Notes under the pieces: model-generated
Database searches by the model: none
Seen by the model: only the letters and a program-made list of their open reading frames with translations
Told to the model about the DNA's origin: nothing
Shown here: piece after piece, positions 24,747 through 32,896 of the stretch
How positions within the stretch are numbered: position 1 is the stretch's first letter
Layout: the number at the start of each line of letters is the position of its first letter
Translations under genes and position numbers: made by a program
Origin: Fen-1364 sp049515135
GTDB taxonomy: Bacteria; Spirochaetota; Spirochaetia; SZUA-6; Fen-1364
Reading direction: 5' to 3'
Assembly (NCBI GenBank): GCA_049515135.1
Contig: JBEKUJ010000001.1
Location: 186,001-250,000, forward strand
DNA: 64,000 nucleotides

Positions 24747-25112
24747 TCAAGTCGAGGAGGATAGTAGCGTTGTCTTCCCATTTGCGCTTGTCCCGTAGAG
24801 CAACAGGAAAAACTGACCCGATGTATCGCCTGTTAGACAATACCCACAAAGCTGGCAAGCAAACGGAATAAGCACTGGATGCGCCTCAAAGATTTCTTCA
24901 AGGAAGCTTTGCCAGCGCGCACATTTCGCGCTTGGATCATAGGTAACCGGAGCTACCATAGAGATCATGTGCGTAGGATCGTGGGGAAGAAGCCTTCCAG
25001 ATTTCACGTCCAGGGTCCCATTACCGACATCCTTTCTTGACTTCTTTGCTTTCATCGTCGTTTTCGGGAAGGGGTTGTTTAGAACCTTGAGGGCATCAGC
25101 TTTGGTATACAT
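24747..25112 (-). pseudogene. P4/D5-type phage primase-helicase fragment
   Basis: A 121-codon piece of a phage/plasmid primase. It keeps the D5 N-terminal region (VGNGTLDVKSGRLLPHDPTH, APVTYDPSAKCARWQSFLEE, CGYCLTGDTSGQFFLLL) and ends just after the Walker A motif YGTSANGKTT. The rest of the helicase domain is missing, so this is a truncated remnant. It shows that the island derives from an integrative phage or satellite. It lies between the two HTH paralogues on the opposite strand. Confidence 0.8.
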
Positions 25113-25225
25113 CTTCCTTGTTCTGACCTTTTCACAGGGATGAGTCCTGTTTGCATCAGGATCGCTTTTGAGCTTTACAATTTGTTATTGGTCTTTTAGT
25201 ATGCCTTTGTAGGAGAAAACCACAC

Positions 25226-25474
25226 GTGCCAAAAGAAGAGCGGTTGTATTCGGCAGTTCAAGGCGCATTTATGATGCGCTTGACACTATCATCCTTCAGA
25301 ACAAGGGTAAGCCGACTTGGAATCAAAGGGCAGAGGAAGGGACAGAGAACTTTTTATACAAACGAACAACTTGAAGATATCTACTATGGCACTTTCTCCA
25401 AGGCAAAGAAATCTATAACGGCAGGGGAAAGGAAGCCTTTTAAACGGAAATCCACTCCAAAGCGAACCGAATGA
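25226..25474 (+). CDS. Small MerR/excisionase-like HTH protein, copy 2
   Basis: An 82-residue paralogue of the protein at 24098 (shared RLTLSSFRTRVSRLGIKG and RTFYTNEQLEDIYYG). It starts at GTG 25226 with TAGGAG upstream. The upstream DNA is also similar between the copies (a GAGCTTTAC-like stretch and TTTAG-AT-CCTT before the ribosome site), so the duplication included the promoter. The basic tail has diverged. DNA binding is inferred. Confidence 0.58.
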   Translation: MPKEERLYSAVQGAFMMRLTLSSFRTRVSRLGIKGQRKGQRTFYTNEQLEDIYYGTFSKAKKSITAGERKPFKRKSTPKRTE

Positions 25475-25787
25475 ACTTGACTTAGATGCCCAACCTATGA
25501 TAACGAAATCTAGTTAAAAATACTTTTGACCTTATACTTTGGCTACGAAAATCTCGACCAAGCTCCGAACTGCAGTCCATCTCAATGGCTTCGATCCCCT
25601 TTCCCTACAAGTTGTGCCTTCACACCATTCCTTAATTTTAAATTTCTCATAAACATCATGACCTCGAATATGGCTGACACATCGGCTGTGCGCTCTTGAG
25701 ACACTTCTTGAGGGTCCGAACTCATAGCTTAGAGCATATCTGGTCATTGCCAAGCAAGATAGCTCTGCGTAGAATATAGCGGATGGA
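25475..25787. other. AT-rich stretch without a recognisable gene
   Basis: About 310 bases between HTH copy 2 and the IS21-like end. A 73-codon minus-strand frame (25532-25753) is open but has no ribosome site or recognisable motif, so I do not call it. Confidence 0.5.
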
Positions 25788-25840
25788 TGTCAATTACGGA
25801 CGAAAATTGAACAGTTTTCACGGTTGAAAATTGAACACTC
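25788..25840 (+). mobile_element. IS21-family-like terminal region (remnant)
   Basis: TGTCAATTACGGAC is followed by two direct copies of GAAAATTGAACA (25802-25813 and 25826-25837), 24 bases apart. Repeated AAAATTGAAC blocks next to a TGTCA end are typical of IS21-family termini. No istA/istB genes are present, so this is a left-over end. It lies where base composition changes from AT-rich to GC-rich. Confidence 0.5.
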
Positions 25841-26027
25841 TGATGGGTGGTGAGCCCCTTAAGACGACCTGCCCTCCCGACCCCTCTTCTCATGGAAAGA
25901 ATCGCTTGATCGCACCAAATGAAGGCCCGCTCTACTTCCTCAGTCTGAGACTATTATGGGGGAAGAATTGGCTGATCCACCCATTTCACATGTCTCGCTG
26001 TGCGATTCCCACTAGCTCCTCGCACGG
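25841..26027. other. Intergenic stretch after the IS21-like end
   Basis: No gene seen. It may be the inner border of a deleted insertion element, since it separates the terminal repeats from the oxidoreductase gene. Confidence 0.4.
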
Positions 26028-27245
26028 CTATATTCCGAGTGCTTGAGGGATGTCTTTCGCCTTGGCCCCCTCCAGGACTAACTTCTCCAGATGCTTTCCC
26101 AGAGGCTTGACCAGCGAGGGCCCAGGATTGGGATACATATCCAGTACCGCACCTGCGCTGTGTCCTTCACGTTCCCATACTCTAAGGTAGAGATTTGGTG
26201 TGTTGCAGAGCACTCGAGGCTCCGCCCTCTCGTCCGAAGAGACACTGTCGTAGTTCAAAGAAAACAGATATCCGCCAAAGGCTTCACACTTGAGGCGATG
26301 CGGCCTCGGCTCCGGCCGCAAATCTCCTCCTGCCATGTTGATCCCGGCGATCATTCCAACGTTTTCAGCTGAGTGCCAAAGCCCCCACGAGGTGCCCGGC
26401 AAGGCTGCCGCACAGTCGCCTGCGGCGTAGATTCCCTCGACCCCCGTCTTCATGTCACGCTGGACTTTCACGCCATGACGTTTGTCATTTTGAAGTGGGA
26501 TCCCGGCAGAAACGGCCAAATCGATCATCGATGTGGCCCCTACAGAGACGGTCACCATTTCGGAATCGATTTCGCCTCCCTGTGCAATTAGTCGATACCT
26601 GCCGCTTTTTCTCTGTATCTCGAGGATTCTTCCCCAGCGCAGCACGTCCACCCCTGCCGCGCATATCCGCTTTTCCAGACGTTGACTGGCGTTAGGATCG
26701 ACATATCCCGCCATGAGAATGTCCTGACGTCCCACAAGCGACGTTCCTATCCCCGCCGACGAAAATTGATCGGCGAGTTCTATGCCCTGGACTCCAAACC
26801 CGACGGAAATTGCCGTTCCTATTACCCCCAGCCGTTGGGCCATCACCTCGGCCTGATCGATCCAACGCAGGTAGTTAAGATGTTGCGCGCCCGGAATATC
26901 CAAGATGGCAGGCGCAGCGCCCGTAGCAATCAGGAGAGACTCGTACCCTATGACTTCGCCGGTACTCAAAAACAGCTCTCGTGAGGAAGGCTCGACCGAG
27001 ACTGCTCGCGTCCCCTGAAGAAGCGCGATCTTGTTTGCGGGGTACCATTCCTCGGCATGGATAGCAAGTTCTTCACCGGAAAAGCCACGAGCCAACTGCT
27101 TGGACAGCTGAGTACGTTTGTACGGAAGGTGGTTCTCTCCATGGACCAGGAGAATTAGTCCAGTAGAGCCTCGCGAGCGAATGGCCCCGGCCGCGGACAG
27201 CCCAGCAATAGAGGCTCCCACAATGACATATGGATAGTGCTTCAT
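26028..27245 (-). CDS. FAD/NAD(P)-dependent pyridine nucleotide-disulfide-type oxidoreductase
   Basis: A 405-residue flavoprotein. It has an FAD-binding fold (YVIVGASIAGLSAAGAIRS), the ATGAAP strand (LLIATGAAPAILDIPG), an NAD(P)-binding Gly-rich turn (GTAISVGFGVQGIELADQF) and the second FAD motif GIYAAGDCAAA. The layout matches rubredoxin-NAD reductase, NADH oxidase and nitrite-reductase-type enzymes that lack a redox disulfide. The electron acceptor is unknown; no rubredoxin is nearby. A short open frame ends in a TGA overlapping its ATG (MARTVMK), perhaps the tail of a lost upstream gene. GC is closer to the chromosome than to the island. Confidence 0.8.
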   Translation of the reverse strand: MKHYPYVIVGASIAGLSAAGAIRSRGSTGLILLVHGENHLPYKRTQLSKQLARGFSGEELAIHAEEWYPANKIALLQGTRAVSVEPSSRELFLSTGEVIGYESLLIATGAAPAILDIPGAQHLNYLRWIDQAEVMAQRLGVIGTAISVGFGVQGIELADQFSSAGIGTSLVGRQDILMAGYVDPNASQRLEKRICAAGVDVLRWGRILEIQRKSGRYRLIAQGGEIDSEMVTVSVGATSMIDLAVSAGIPLQNDKRHGVKVQRDMKTGVEGIYAAGDCAAALPGTSWGLWHSAENVGMIAGINMAGGDLRPEPRPHRLKCEAFGGYLFSLNYDSVSSDERAEPRVLCNTPNLYLRVWEREGHSAGAVLDMYPNPGPSLVKPLGKHLEKLVLEGAKAKDIPQALGI

Positions 27246-27896
27246 TTCATAACTGTGCGCGCCATTTCAACTCCTCGTATCGCAGTGTTCAAATGGCATG
27301 CGACAATAATTGTTCAGAACCTCCCGGAGCTTCCAACTGCAGCCTCTGTGCTGTGATCTTCGACGAACAGGCGCGGCGTGTCAACATTTTACCTTAAATC
27401 ATGACTGGCGAAACACGTCACGAATGACTGAACGGGCCGGAGTGAGGAGAAGAGAACCGACCGCACACCAGCGCTTGCAAAAGGCGCAAATCCTCGTTCC
27501 TCCAGGTCCTGATCCTGGCTGCCAGGGGACAATCGACAAAGGAGACAGCAGCCGAGTGAAGCTTGTCGACCAGGAGAAGAGCGCAGCTGAACGGAGACCG
27601 CCAGCAGGGGACCGCAGCGCTCACCTGGCGGCCAGAAGAAGGAGGTCTATCCGCGGGCTTTCGATGCCACAGAGCGCTGGCCTGGGAATGGCGGAGCCCG
27701 CAATCTGGACCATGGCCCGGCCGAAAAAGAAAGGATAGAGAAAACGGGGGCTATGGCAAGACGATGGTCGATCGGGAGTTGATGCGTGCTCATGGCTCAC
27801 TCGAATCCATGCCGCCGCCTTCAGCTTTTGAAGTCACCCTTTGAGACATGCAAAAGCATGGCGTGAAGCCGGAGACGGGGCTATAATGCAGCCGCA
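27246..27896. other. 650-bp region without a supported gene
   Basis: GC-rich but with no conserved frame on either strand. Only short remnants are seen: minus-strand fragments near 27249-27380 such as ACHLNTAIRGVEMARTVMK, which read like the tail of a decayed small gene. The last 20 bases hold the promoter of the following kinase. Confidence 0.5.
27882..27887 (+). promoter_or_regulatory. -10 hexamer nine bases before the DISM kinase start
   Basis: A perfect TATAAT lies nine bases before the GTG at 27897. No ribosome site lies between them, implying a leader of zero to three bases. Confidence 0.45.
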
Positions 27897-30800
27897 GTGA
27901 AAAGGTTCGTCCCCATCCTGCTCCAGGGGCTGTGCGCCCTTGCTCTCATTTCTCCTTTCTCAGCGCTGGGAGCGCAGGAGCGGGATCCGGGCGTTGTAGT
28001 CCTAGGCAATTCCCCGGTACGCCACCGCCTTTCGGATGAGAATCTGCGTTTCTCTCCTGAATTGGCCCTCCCTGGCGAGCGCGCGTTCAGGTTTTCAGTC
28101 CGCAATGAATCCCACGATAGCGATTTCATCTTTTCAGTGTTCACGGATGACGATTCCTACGTCACACTGTACGAGTTGAACGGTCAGGGCCGACGCGAAA
28201 TCGCGGTCCTGTCCAGGCTCATTCCCCGGGACCTGCGTCCCATGCGGGACCTTCGGCTTTCGACACCTCTGTCCGTCCCTGCCGGAGCGGGCAGAGAGTA
28301 CCTGGTAGCAATCACCGGCGCGCCCTCGCCCCCCGGGGTGAGTGTCGGAATGGAAAAGCCCAATTTCGACTTGTGGCCGCGGGAGCTTTTTGATGACTGG
28401 AGGGCCACGCAGCGGCTGCTGTATGGCCTTTACTACGGCGGCATCCTCCTGATGGGGATCTACAACCTCTTTCTCTTCTTCTCCCTTCGCGACTGGAGCT
28501 ACCTGTGGTACTCACTCATCATCCTCGTTTTTTCTCTGGCACTGGCCCTCTGGGATGGAGTGGCAGGGCTCTATCTCCTGCCGGGGTGGGCTTCGATTTC
28601 CACCCCCTTCACCTTCGGTCTGCTGGATGATCTGACGATCATTTTCGCATACAGCTTTACCAGGAACTTCCTTGGCTTGAAGAAGACCGCCCCCCGGCTC
28701 GACCGCGCCATTTTCCTCATGACGCTCGTCCAGGCAATCTTCTTCCCCGTCCAGGTGATAGCCCGTCTCCCCTCTTTCCTTGCCATCATTTCGGTCACCC
28801 TCTTCATCCTGTTCGGCTTCATGGTTTCCGCGATCGTCGTGTCGCTCAAGCAGGGGTTTCGGCCTGCCCGGTATTTTGCAATCGGAGTTGCAGGGCCGCT
28901 CGTCGTAGTCTTCCTCGTCGCCAGCGCTTATTTCAGACTTGCGGCGAACATCCCGCTTTCCATGGTGGGCTTCTATTTCTCGTTTGCTGCGATGGCTCTC
29001 CTGTTCTCCCTTGCCCTCGGAGACCGAATCTCGTTTCTGAGCACGGAGCGGGAGCGGGCAAACAGGCTCAACCTTGCCATGACGGACTTCTTCGTCAATA
29101 TCTCGCACGAGATCCGGACTCCGCTCACGCTCATCTCGAATTACCTCGACGAATACGCGCGGACCGTCGAGCCCTCCGAGAGCCTGAAGGTTATCAGGAA
29201 AAGCGTGGACAAGCTGGTGCGCGATGTCACGCAGTTCTTCGACGTGCAGAGGCTCTCCCGGGGAATCGAGGTCTACGGCGGGGGGCCCGCGGACCTGTCG
29301 GAGATCGTCCGTTCCCGCACGCTCCTCCTGGAGCCCACGGCGCGGCGGGCCGGCATCGGAATCACCATTGTCGTGGAGGACAACCTTGTCGTGCACGCCG
29401 CACCTGCGGCTGTCGAGCGGGTCCTGGACAATCTTGCCGACAACGGAATCAAGTACAACAGGCCGGGAGGCGGCCTTCGGATCGAGGCACGCCGCGCCGC
29501 GGGGGTCGCGGAGCTGGTGGTGAGCGACACCGGGATCGGGATCGCTCCCGTGGAGCAGGAAAAGGTCTTCCTGCCCTACTACCGGGTGTCACAGCCGAAG
29601 CTGAACGCGCAGGGGATCGGCATGGGCCTGGCTCTGGTCAAGAGCACGGTTGCTTCACTCGGCGGATCCATTTCGATCGATTCGGTCCCTGACAAGGGGA
29701 CTTCCCTGGTCGTTCGTTTCCCGCTGGAAACGCTGAAAGCCGCCGCCGGACCGGTATGGAGGCGCCGGACCGCTCCCGTGGAGACCGTGTCCGCGCAGCG
29801 CATCGACGCAACCCCGGTCCTGCCGGAGGCTGCGCGGGAAATCGACGGCCCCGCCATCCTTGTCGTGGAGGACGATCCGGACCTGCGGTCCCTGCTCTGC
29901 TCGCGCATTTCCGAGACCTTCCCGGTTCGCGCCGCCGCCAATGGGATCGAGGCAATGTCATGCCTCGAGGGGATGGGCGACTGCCGGGGTATCGTCTCTG
30001 ACCTGATGATGGACGGCATGGACGGAAACGAGCTCTTCCGCAGGGTAAGGGCCGACACACGGTTCGCGCGCGCTCCGTTCATATTCATCACCGCGATGAG
30101 CGACCCCCAGGAGCGGCTTCTCCGTCTTGCCGACGGGGCTGCGGACTACGTTGTGAAGCCGTTCCTCATCGATGAGCTGGCGCTCAAGCTGTACAACCTG
30201 ATCCGCAGATCAGAGGAGGAGAAGCGCCTGCGGGAGCTTGATCGAACGCGCGCGTTCGAGGCGTTCCTCGGGGGGCTGGCGCATGCCATTCGCAATCCCC
30301 TTTCGGCGGTCACGGGCCCCGTGACCAACCTGAGAAAGCTGCTGGAGGGAAGGGGGTTCGGCCAGGATGACCGCATTGTCACGTACCTGCGCTACGCGGA
30401 GGAGGGGGCGGCGCGGATCGAGAGGACCCTCGTGGACGCCGAGCTCGTCCTCTCCAGACCCGAGCTGAAGAGATCCCCTCTGGACGTCCTGCTGCTCGCG
30501 CATGCCCTGGGCCGCAGCAGCGTCCCGAGCGGAGTGGATGTCATTGTCAGAGTGGAGCCCGGAACAAAGGTCCTGGGAGACGCACGGGCTGCGCAACGGG
30601 TGCTGGAAAACCTCGTCTCCAGCGCTGCAGCGGCGCTGGGGGAGAAAGGCCAGGTGGAGGTCGCCGCCAGGCCGGCGCATGCTACGGCATCCCGACCGGC
30701 CACGGAGATCACGGTGAGCTATGCAGGACCGTCACCTGAGGCGGTGACAATCGACAGGATGTTCGAGCCGTTCTTTGCCTCGCAGCCGGGCCAATCTGCC

Positions 30801-30911
30801 ATCGGTTTGTACGCGGCAAAAGAGCTTGCCATGAGCATGGGATGGGAGTTGGCCGCAGCCTCCACCACGGACGGCCGAGCGGGCTTTAAGATCAGGGCCC
30901 CGTCGTGCTGA
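27897..30911 (+). CDS. 7TM-DISM hybrid kinase with two kinase modules around a receiver
   Basis: A 1004-residue sensor. Order: signal peptide; DISM extracellular domain (residues 30-155); 7TM-DISM region (about 175-385, LLYGLYYGGILLMGIYNLFL onward); HisKA with ISHEIRTPLTLISNYLDEYA at about 400; ATPase (NLADNGIKYN, DTGIGIAPVE, GIGMGLALV); receiver (ILVVEDDPDLRSL, GIVSDLMMDGMDG, YVVKPF) at about 655-770; then a second HisKA-like helix (GGLAHAIRNPLSAVTGPVTN) and a second, degenerate ATPase-like domain. It starts at GTG 27897. The convergent NtrC-type regulator overlaps its end by 20 bp and is the likely partner. Confidence 0.88.
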   Translation: MKRFVPILLQGLCALALISPFSALGAQERDPGVVVLGNSPVRHRLSDENLRFSPELALPGERAFRFSVRNESHDSDFIFSVFTDDDSYVTLYELNGQGRREIAVLSRLIPRDLRPMRDLRLSTPLSVPAGAGREYLVAITGAPSPPGVSVGMEKPNFDLWPRELFDDWRATQRLLYGLYYGGILLMGIYNLFLFFSLRDWSYLWYSLIILVFSLALALWDGVAGLYLLPGWASISTPFTFGLLDDLTIIFAYSFTRNFLGLKKTAPRLDRAIFLMTLVQAIFFPVQVIARLPSFLAIISVTLFILFGFMVSAIVVSLKQGFRPARYFAIGVAGPLVVVFLVASAYFRLAANIPLSMVGFYFSFAAMALLFSLALGDRISFLSTERERANRLNLAMTDFFVNISHEIRTPLTLISNYLDEYARTVEPSESLKVIRKSVDKLVRDVTQFFDVQRLSRGIEVYGGGPADLSEIVRSRTLLLEPTARRAGIGITIVVEDNLVVHAAPAAVERVLDNLADNGIKYNRPGGGLRIEARRAAGVAELVVSDTGIGIAPVEQEKVFLPYYRVSQPKLNAQGIGMGLALVKSTVASLGGSISIDSVPDKGTSLVVRFPLETLKAAAGPVWRRRTAPVETVSAQRIDATPVLPEAAREIDGPAILVVEDDPDLRSLLCSRISETFPVRAAANGIEAMSCLEGMGDCRGIVSDLMMDGMDGNELFRRVRADTRFARAPFIFITAMSDPQERLLRLADGAADYVVKPFLIDELALKLYNLIRRSEEEKRLRELDRTRAFEAFLGGLAHAIRNPLSAVTGPVTNLRKLLEGRGFGQDDRIVTYLRYAEEGAARIERTLVDAELVLSRPELKRSPLDVLLLAHALGRSSVPSGVDVIVRVEPGTKVLGDARAAQRVLENLVSSAAAALGEKGQVEVAARPAHATASRPATEITVSYAGPSPEAVTIDRMFEPFFASQPGQSAIGLYAAKELAMSMGWELAAASTTDGRAGFKIRAPSC

Positions 30912-32328
30912 CCGGCTGCCGCTTGGCCAGACGGTAGAACCGGTCCTTCGGGATTCCCGACTGTCTCACCGCTTCCATGACGGACCCCCCAGCCCGGCGA
31001 AGCACTGCCTCGATGATCTTGTCTTCCACCGTGTCCAGCAACGCTGACCCGTCCTGCAGCTGCCTGCAGATCAGGTCCAGGGCCTGGTCAATGGAATCCA
31101 CGGACTTTTCGCGGGGAACCAGAACGCCTTCGAACGCCGATTCACCAAGCGTCTTTGCCTGAGGATCCGTCATGATCAGGGCGCGCTTGAGGGTGTTTTC
31201 GAGCTCCCTCACGTTGCCCGGCCACGGGTACTCCACCAGTCGGCTCAGGACCTGAGCGTCAATGCCCGGCCTGCGCCTGTTGAGCTCCCTGCAGAACACA
31301 TCGAGGAAGTGGTCCACCAGGAGCGGGATGTCGTCTTTTCGCTCCCGAAGCGGAGGGAGATGGAGGTGGAGGGTGGCAAGGCGGAAATACAGGTCCTTGC
31401 GGAAGGATCCCTTCTCCGACTCCTCCTGCAGATTGCGGTTTGAGGCGGCGATGAGCCGGAAGTCCACGCGGATGGGCCTGTTGCTTCCCACCCGCTCCAC
31501 GGTCTTGTCCTGGACCACGTGGAGGAGCCGGGACTGCAGCTCCAGCTTGAGCTCGCTCACCTCATCCAGGAAAAGGGTCCCGCCGTCGGCCTCTTCGATC
31601 TTCCCCTTGCGGTCCTTGTACGCCCCGGAGAATGCCCCGCGCGAGGAGCCGAACAGCTCGCTTTCGATGAGCGACTCCGGGATTGCGCCGCAGTTGATCT
31701 TGACGAGCGGCCCATTCTTTCGGCGGCTGCATCCGTGAATAACGCGGGTGAAGAGCTCTTTTCCCGTTCCGGTCTCCCCGGTGAGCAGGACGTTCTCATC
31801 CGTGTTTGCGAACTGCTGCGCCCTTTCCATGGATACGGCGATGCCCGCATTCGCCCCAACGACCCGGGAGAGGACGCTCCCTGGATCCGCCATGAGCTTC
31901 TGGTAGTCCCTCTTGAGCTCTTCCACTTCCGCCTGGTCAGCGCGCGCCCGCTCGCATTCCACGATGGCGTTCTCAAGGACCCGGCCCAGCTCCTCGAGGT
32001 CAAGGGGCTTCTCCAGCACCTTCTGGATCAGGTTCTGGTTTATGAACTGGCGCAGAAGGTCCTTGTCCGCATACGCCGTGAGCAGGATGCCGAACCTGTA
32101 CGCGGAAAGCCTCCGCGCCTCGATGAGAAGGTCTAATCCGGAAAGACCCGGCATGCGGTAATCCACAAGGACGATGTCGAAGAAATCGGACTTAAGAGAC
32201 CGCAAGGCCAGAGCGGGGTCGGCGAAGCCGGTGATGTTCAGGTCCTGAAAGTAATCCTTGATTGATTCGACGATGATCGGCTCATCATCCACGACAAGGA
32301 CTTTAACGCCCGGCTTTTGTACCGCCAT
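30892..32328 (-). CDS. NtrC-family sigma-54-dependent response regulator
   Basis: A 478-residue activator: receiver (VLVVDDEPIIVESI, phospho-Asp in FDIVLVDYRMPG, Lys in KVLEKPLD), AAA+ domain with Walker A GETGTGKE, GAFSGA, Walker B GGTLFLDEV and the arginine-finger region FRKDLYFRLA, then a short Fis-type HTH (EAVRQSGIPKDRFYRLAKR). The sigma-54 contact loop reads GAFSGA rather than GAFTGA, a conservative Thr-to-Ser change. It should activate sigma-54 promoters when phosphorylated. A sigma-54 promoter with upstream inverted repeats lies 180 bp away on the divergent side. The DISM hybrid kinase is next door. Confidence 0.92.
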   Translation of the reverse strand: MAVQKPGVKVLVVDDEPIIVESIKDYFQDLNITGFADPALALRSLKSDFFDIVLVDYRMPGLSGLDLLIEARRLSAYRFGILLTAYADKDLLRQFINQNLIQKVLEKPLDLEELGRVLENAIVECERARADQAEVEELKRDYQKLMADPGSVLSRVVGANAGIAVSMERAQQFANTDENVLLTGETGTGKELFTRVIHGCSRRKNGPLVKINCGAIPESLIESELFGSSRGAFSGAYKDRKGKIEEADGGTLFLDEVSELKLELQSRLLHVVQDKTVERVGSNRPIRVDFRLIAASNRNLQEESEKGSFRKDLYFRLATLHLHLPPLRERKDDIPLLVDHFLDVFCRELNRRRPGIDAQVLSRLVEYPWPGNVRELENTLKRALIMTDPQAKTLGESAFEGVLVPREKSVDSIDQALDLICRQLQDGSALLDTVEDKIIEAVLRRAGGSVMEAVRQSGIPKDRFYRLAKRQPVSTTGP

Positions 32329-32389
32329 CTTGATTGCTAAAAACTATACCGGAGCCAAACGGCCGGCGCAAGACAAAACTTGGAAATTT

Positions 32390-32424
32390 TTCGCAAAACG
32401 CGAAGAAACTTCGTATTTTACGAA
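32390..32424. promoter_or_regulatory. Two adjacent inverted repeats, candidate activator sites
   Basis: TTCGC-AAAAC-GCGAA (32390-32404) and TTCGTA-TTT-TACGAA (32410-32424) are perfect inverted repeats, 20 bases centre to centre. They lie 80-115 bases upstream of the sigma-54 -24 element, the usual place for NtrC-type enhancer sites. Confidence 0.5.
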
Positions 32425-32431
32425 AAGCGTG

Positions 32432-32447
32432 TCTTCAAGATCGAAGA
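32432..32447. promoter_or_regulatory. Third inverted repeat upstream of the sigma-54 promoter
   Basis: TCTTC-AAGATC-GAAGA, a 5-bp inverted repeat just downstream of the two TTCG-type sites. It may be a weaker activator site. Confidence 0.3.
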
Positions 32448-32503
32448 ATTGGGCATAAATCCTGTCTCCAAGAGGGTTTTAGGCTCAAAAAGCTCAATTT
32501 GCT

Positions 32504-32520
32504 TTGGCATATAAATTGCA
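32504..32520 (+). promoter_or_regulatory. Sigma-54 promoter (-24/-12)
   Basis: TTGGCAT-ATAAA-TTGCA keeps the invariant GG (32506-32507) and GC (32518-32519) ten bases apart and matches the consensus at nearly every position. It points toward the small frame at 32547-32759 and is divergent from the sigma-54 activator gene. Confidence 0.75.
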
Positions 32521-32546
32521 TCTTGAATTGAGAAGGAAAAAGTCGA

Positions 32547-32759
32547 ATTGAAAAAGTAACCCCAAAGGGGGCAGTCAAGGCTGAGGCGGCAAGCTCAGCC
32601 CTGGCTCGGTTTGCAGAGAGCGCCAATCTTGGAAGCTATCTTCTGCTCCGTGCTGTCCACGACATCAGGAATCGAAAAGAAGCGTTCCAGGAATATGCCA
32701 GCCGTACCGCAGGCAACCGCTTTGTCTCCCAGAGTGGCAAACTCAAGCCCTCACCGTAG
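32547..32759 (+). CDS. Candidate small protein (70 codons) behind the sigma-54 promoter
   Basis: An open frame following the sigma-54 promoter. It would start at ATT 32547 (IEKVTPKGAVKAEAASSALA, later LLLRAVHDIRNRKEAFQEYA) and end at TAG 32759. AGAAGGA lies about nine bases before the ATT. No ATG, GTG or TTG is in frame, so either a rare AUU start is used or the start codon has mutated. Ala/Lys/Arg rich, no membrane helix. I recognise no family. Its position and ribosome site make it a plausible target of the adjacent activator. Confidence 0.4.
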   Translation: MEKVTPKGAVKAEAASSALARFAESANLGSYLLLRAVHDIRNRKEAFQEYASRTAGNRFVSQSGKLKPSP

Positions 32760-32881
32760 TGGACCTTGCCGTTGAGAACGAATACCAACCCGACGGCGAT
32801 CCCCCAATAGCCGGACTTCACCGTGCGTCCCGCGCGAAACTCGCCCGGCGCCGTTCGCTGCACGCCTTCCCGCACGCATGG

Positions 32882-32887
32882 TATACT
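32882..32887 (+). promoter_or_regulatory. -10 hexamer nine bases before the Ptb-like gene
   Basis: TATACT lies nine bases before ATG 32897, implying a near-leaderless mRNA. No ribosome site is seen between them. Confidence 0.4.
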
Positions 32888-32896
32888 GGGCAGACC

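Noticed and set aside
25532..25753. 73-codon minus-strand frame in the island
   Set aside because: No start signal or family resemblance; could be chance in a low-complexity region.
20881..27300. Right attachment-site repeat of the tRNA-Leu 3' end
   Set aside because: I looked for a copy of the T-arm and acceptor sequence across the island and saw none.
27310..27738. 142-codon plus-strand frame
   Set aside because: Arg/Pro-rich composition with no motif or ribosome site; looks non-coding.
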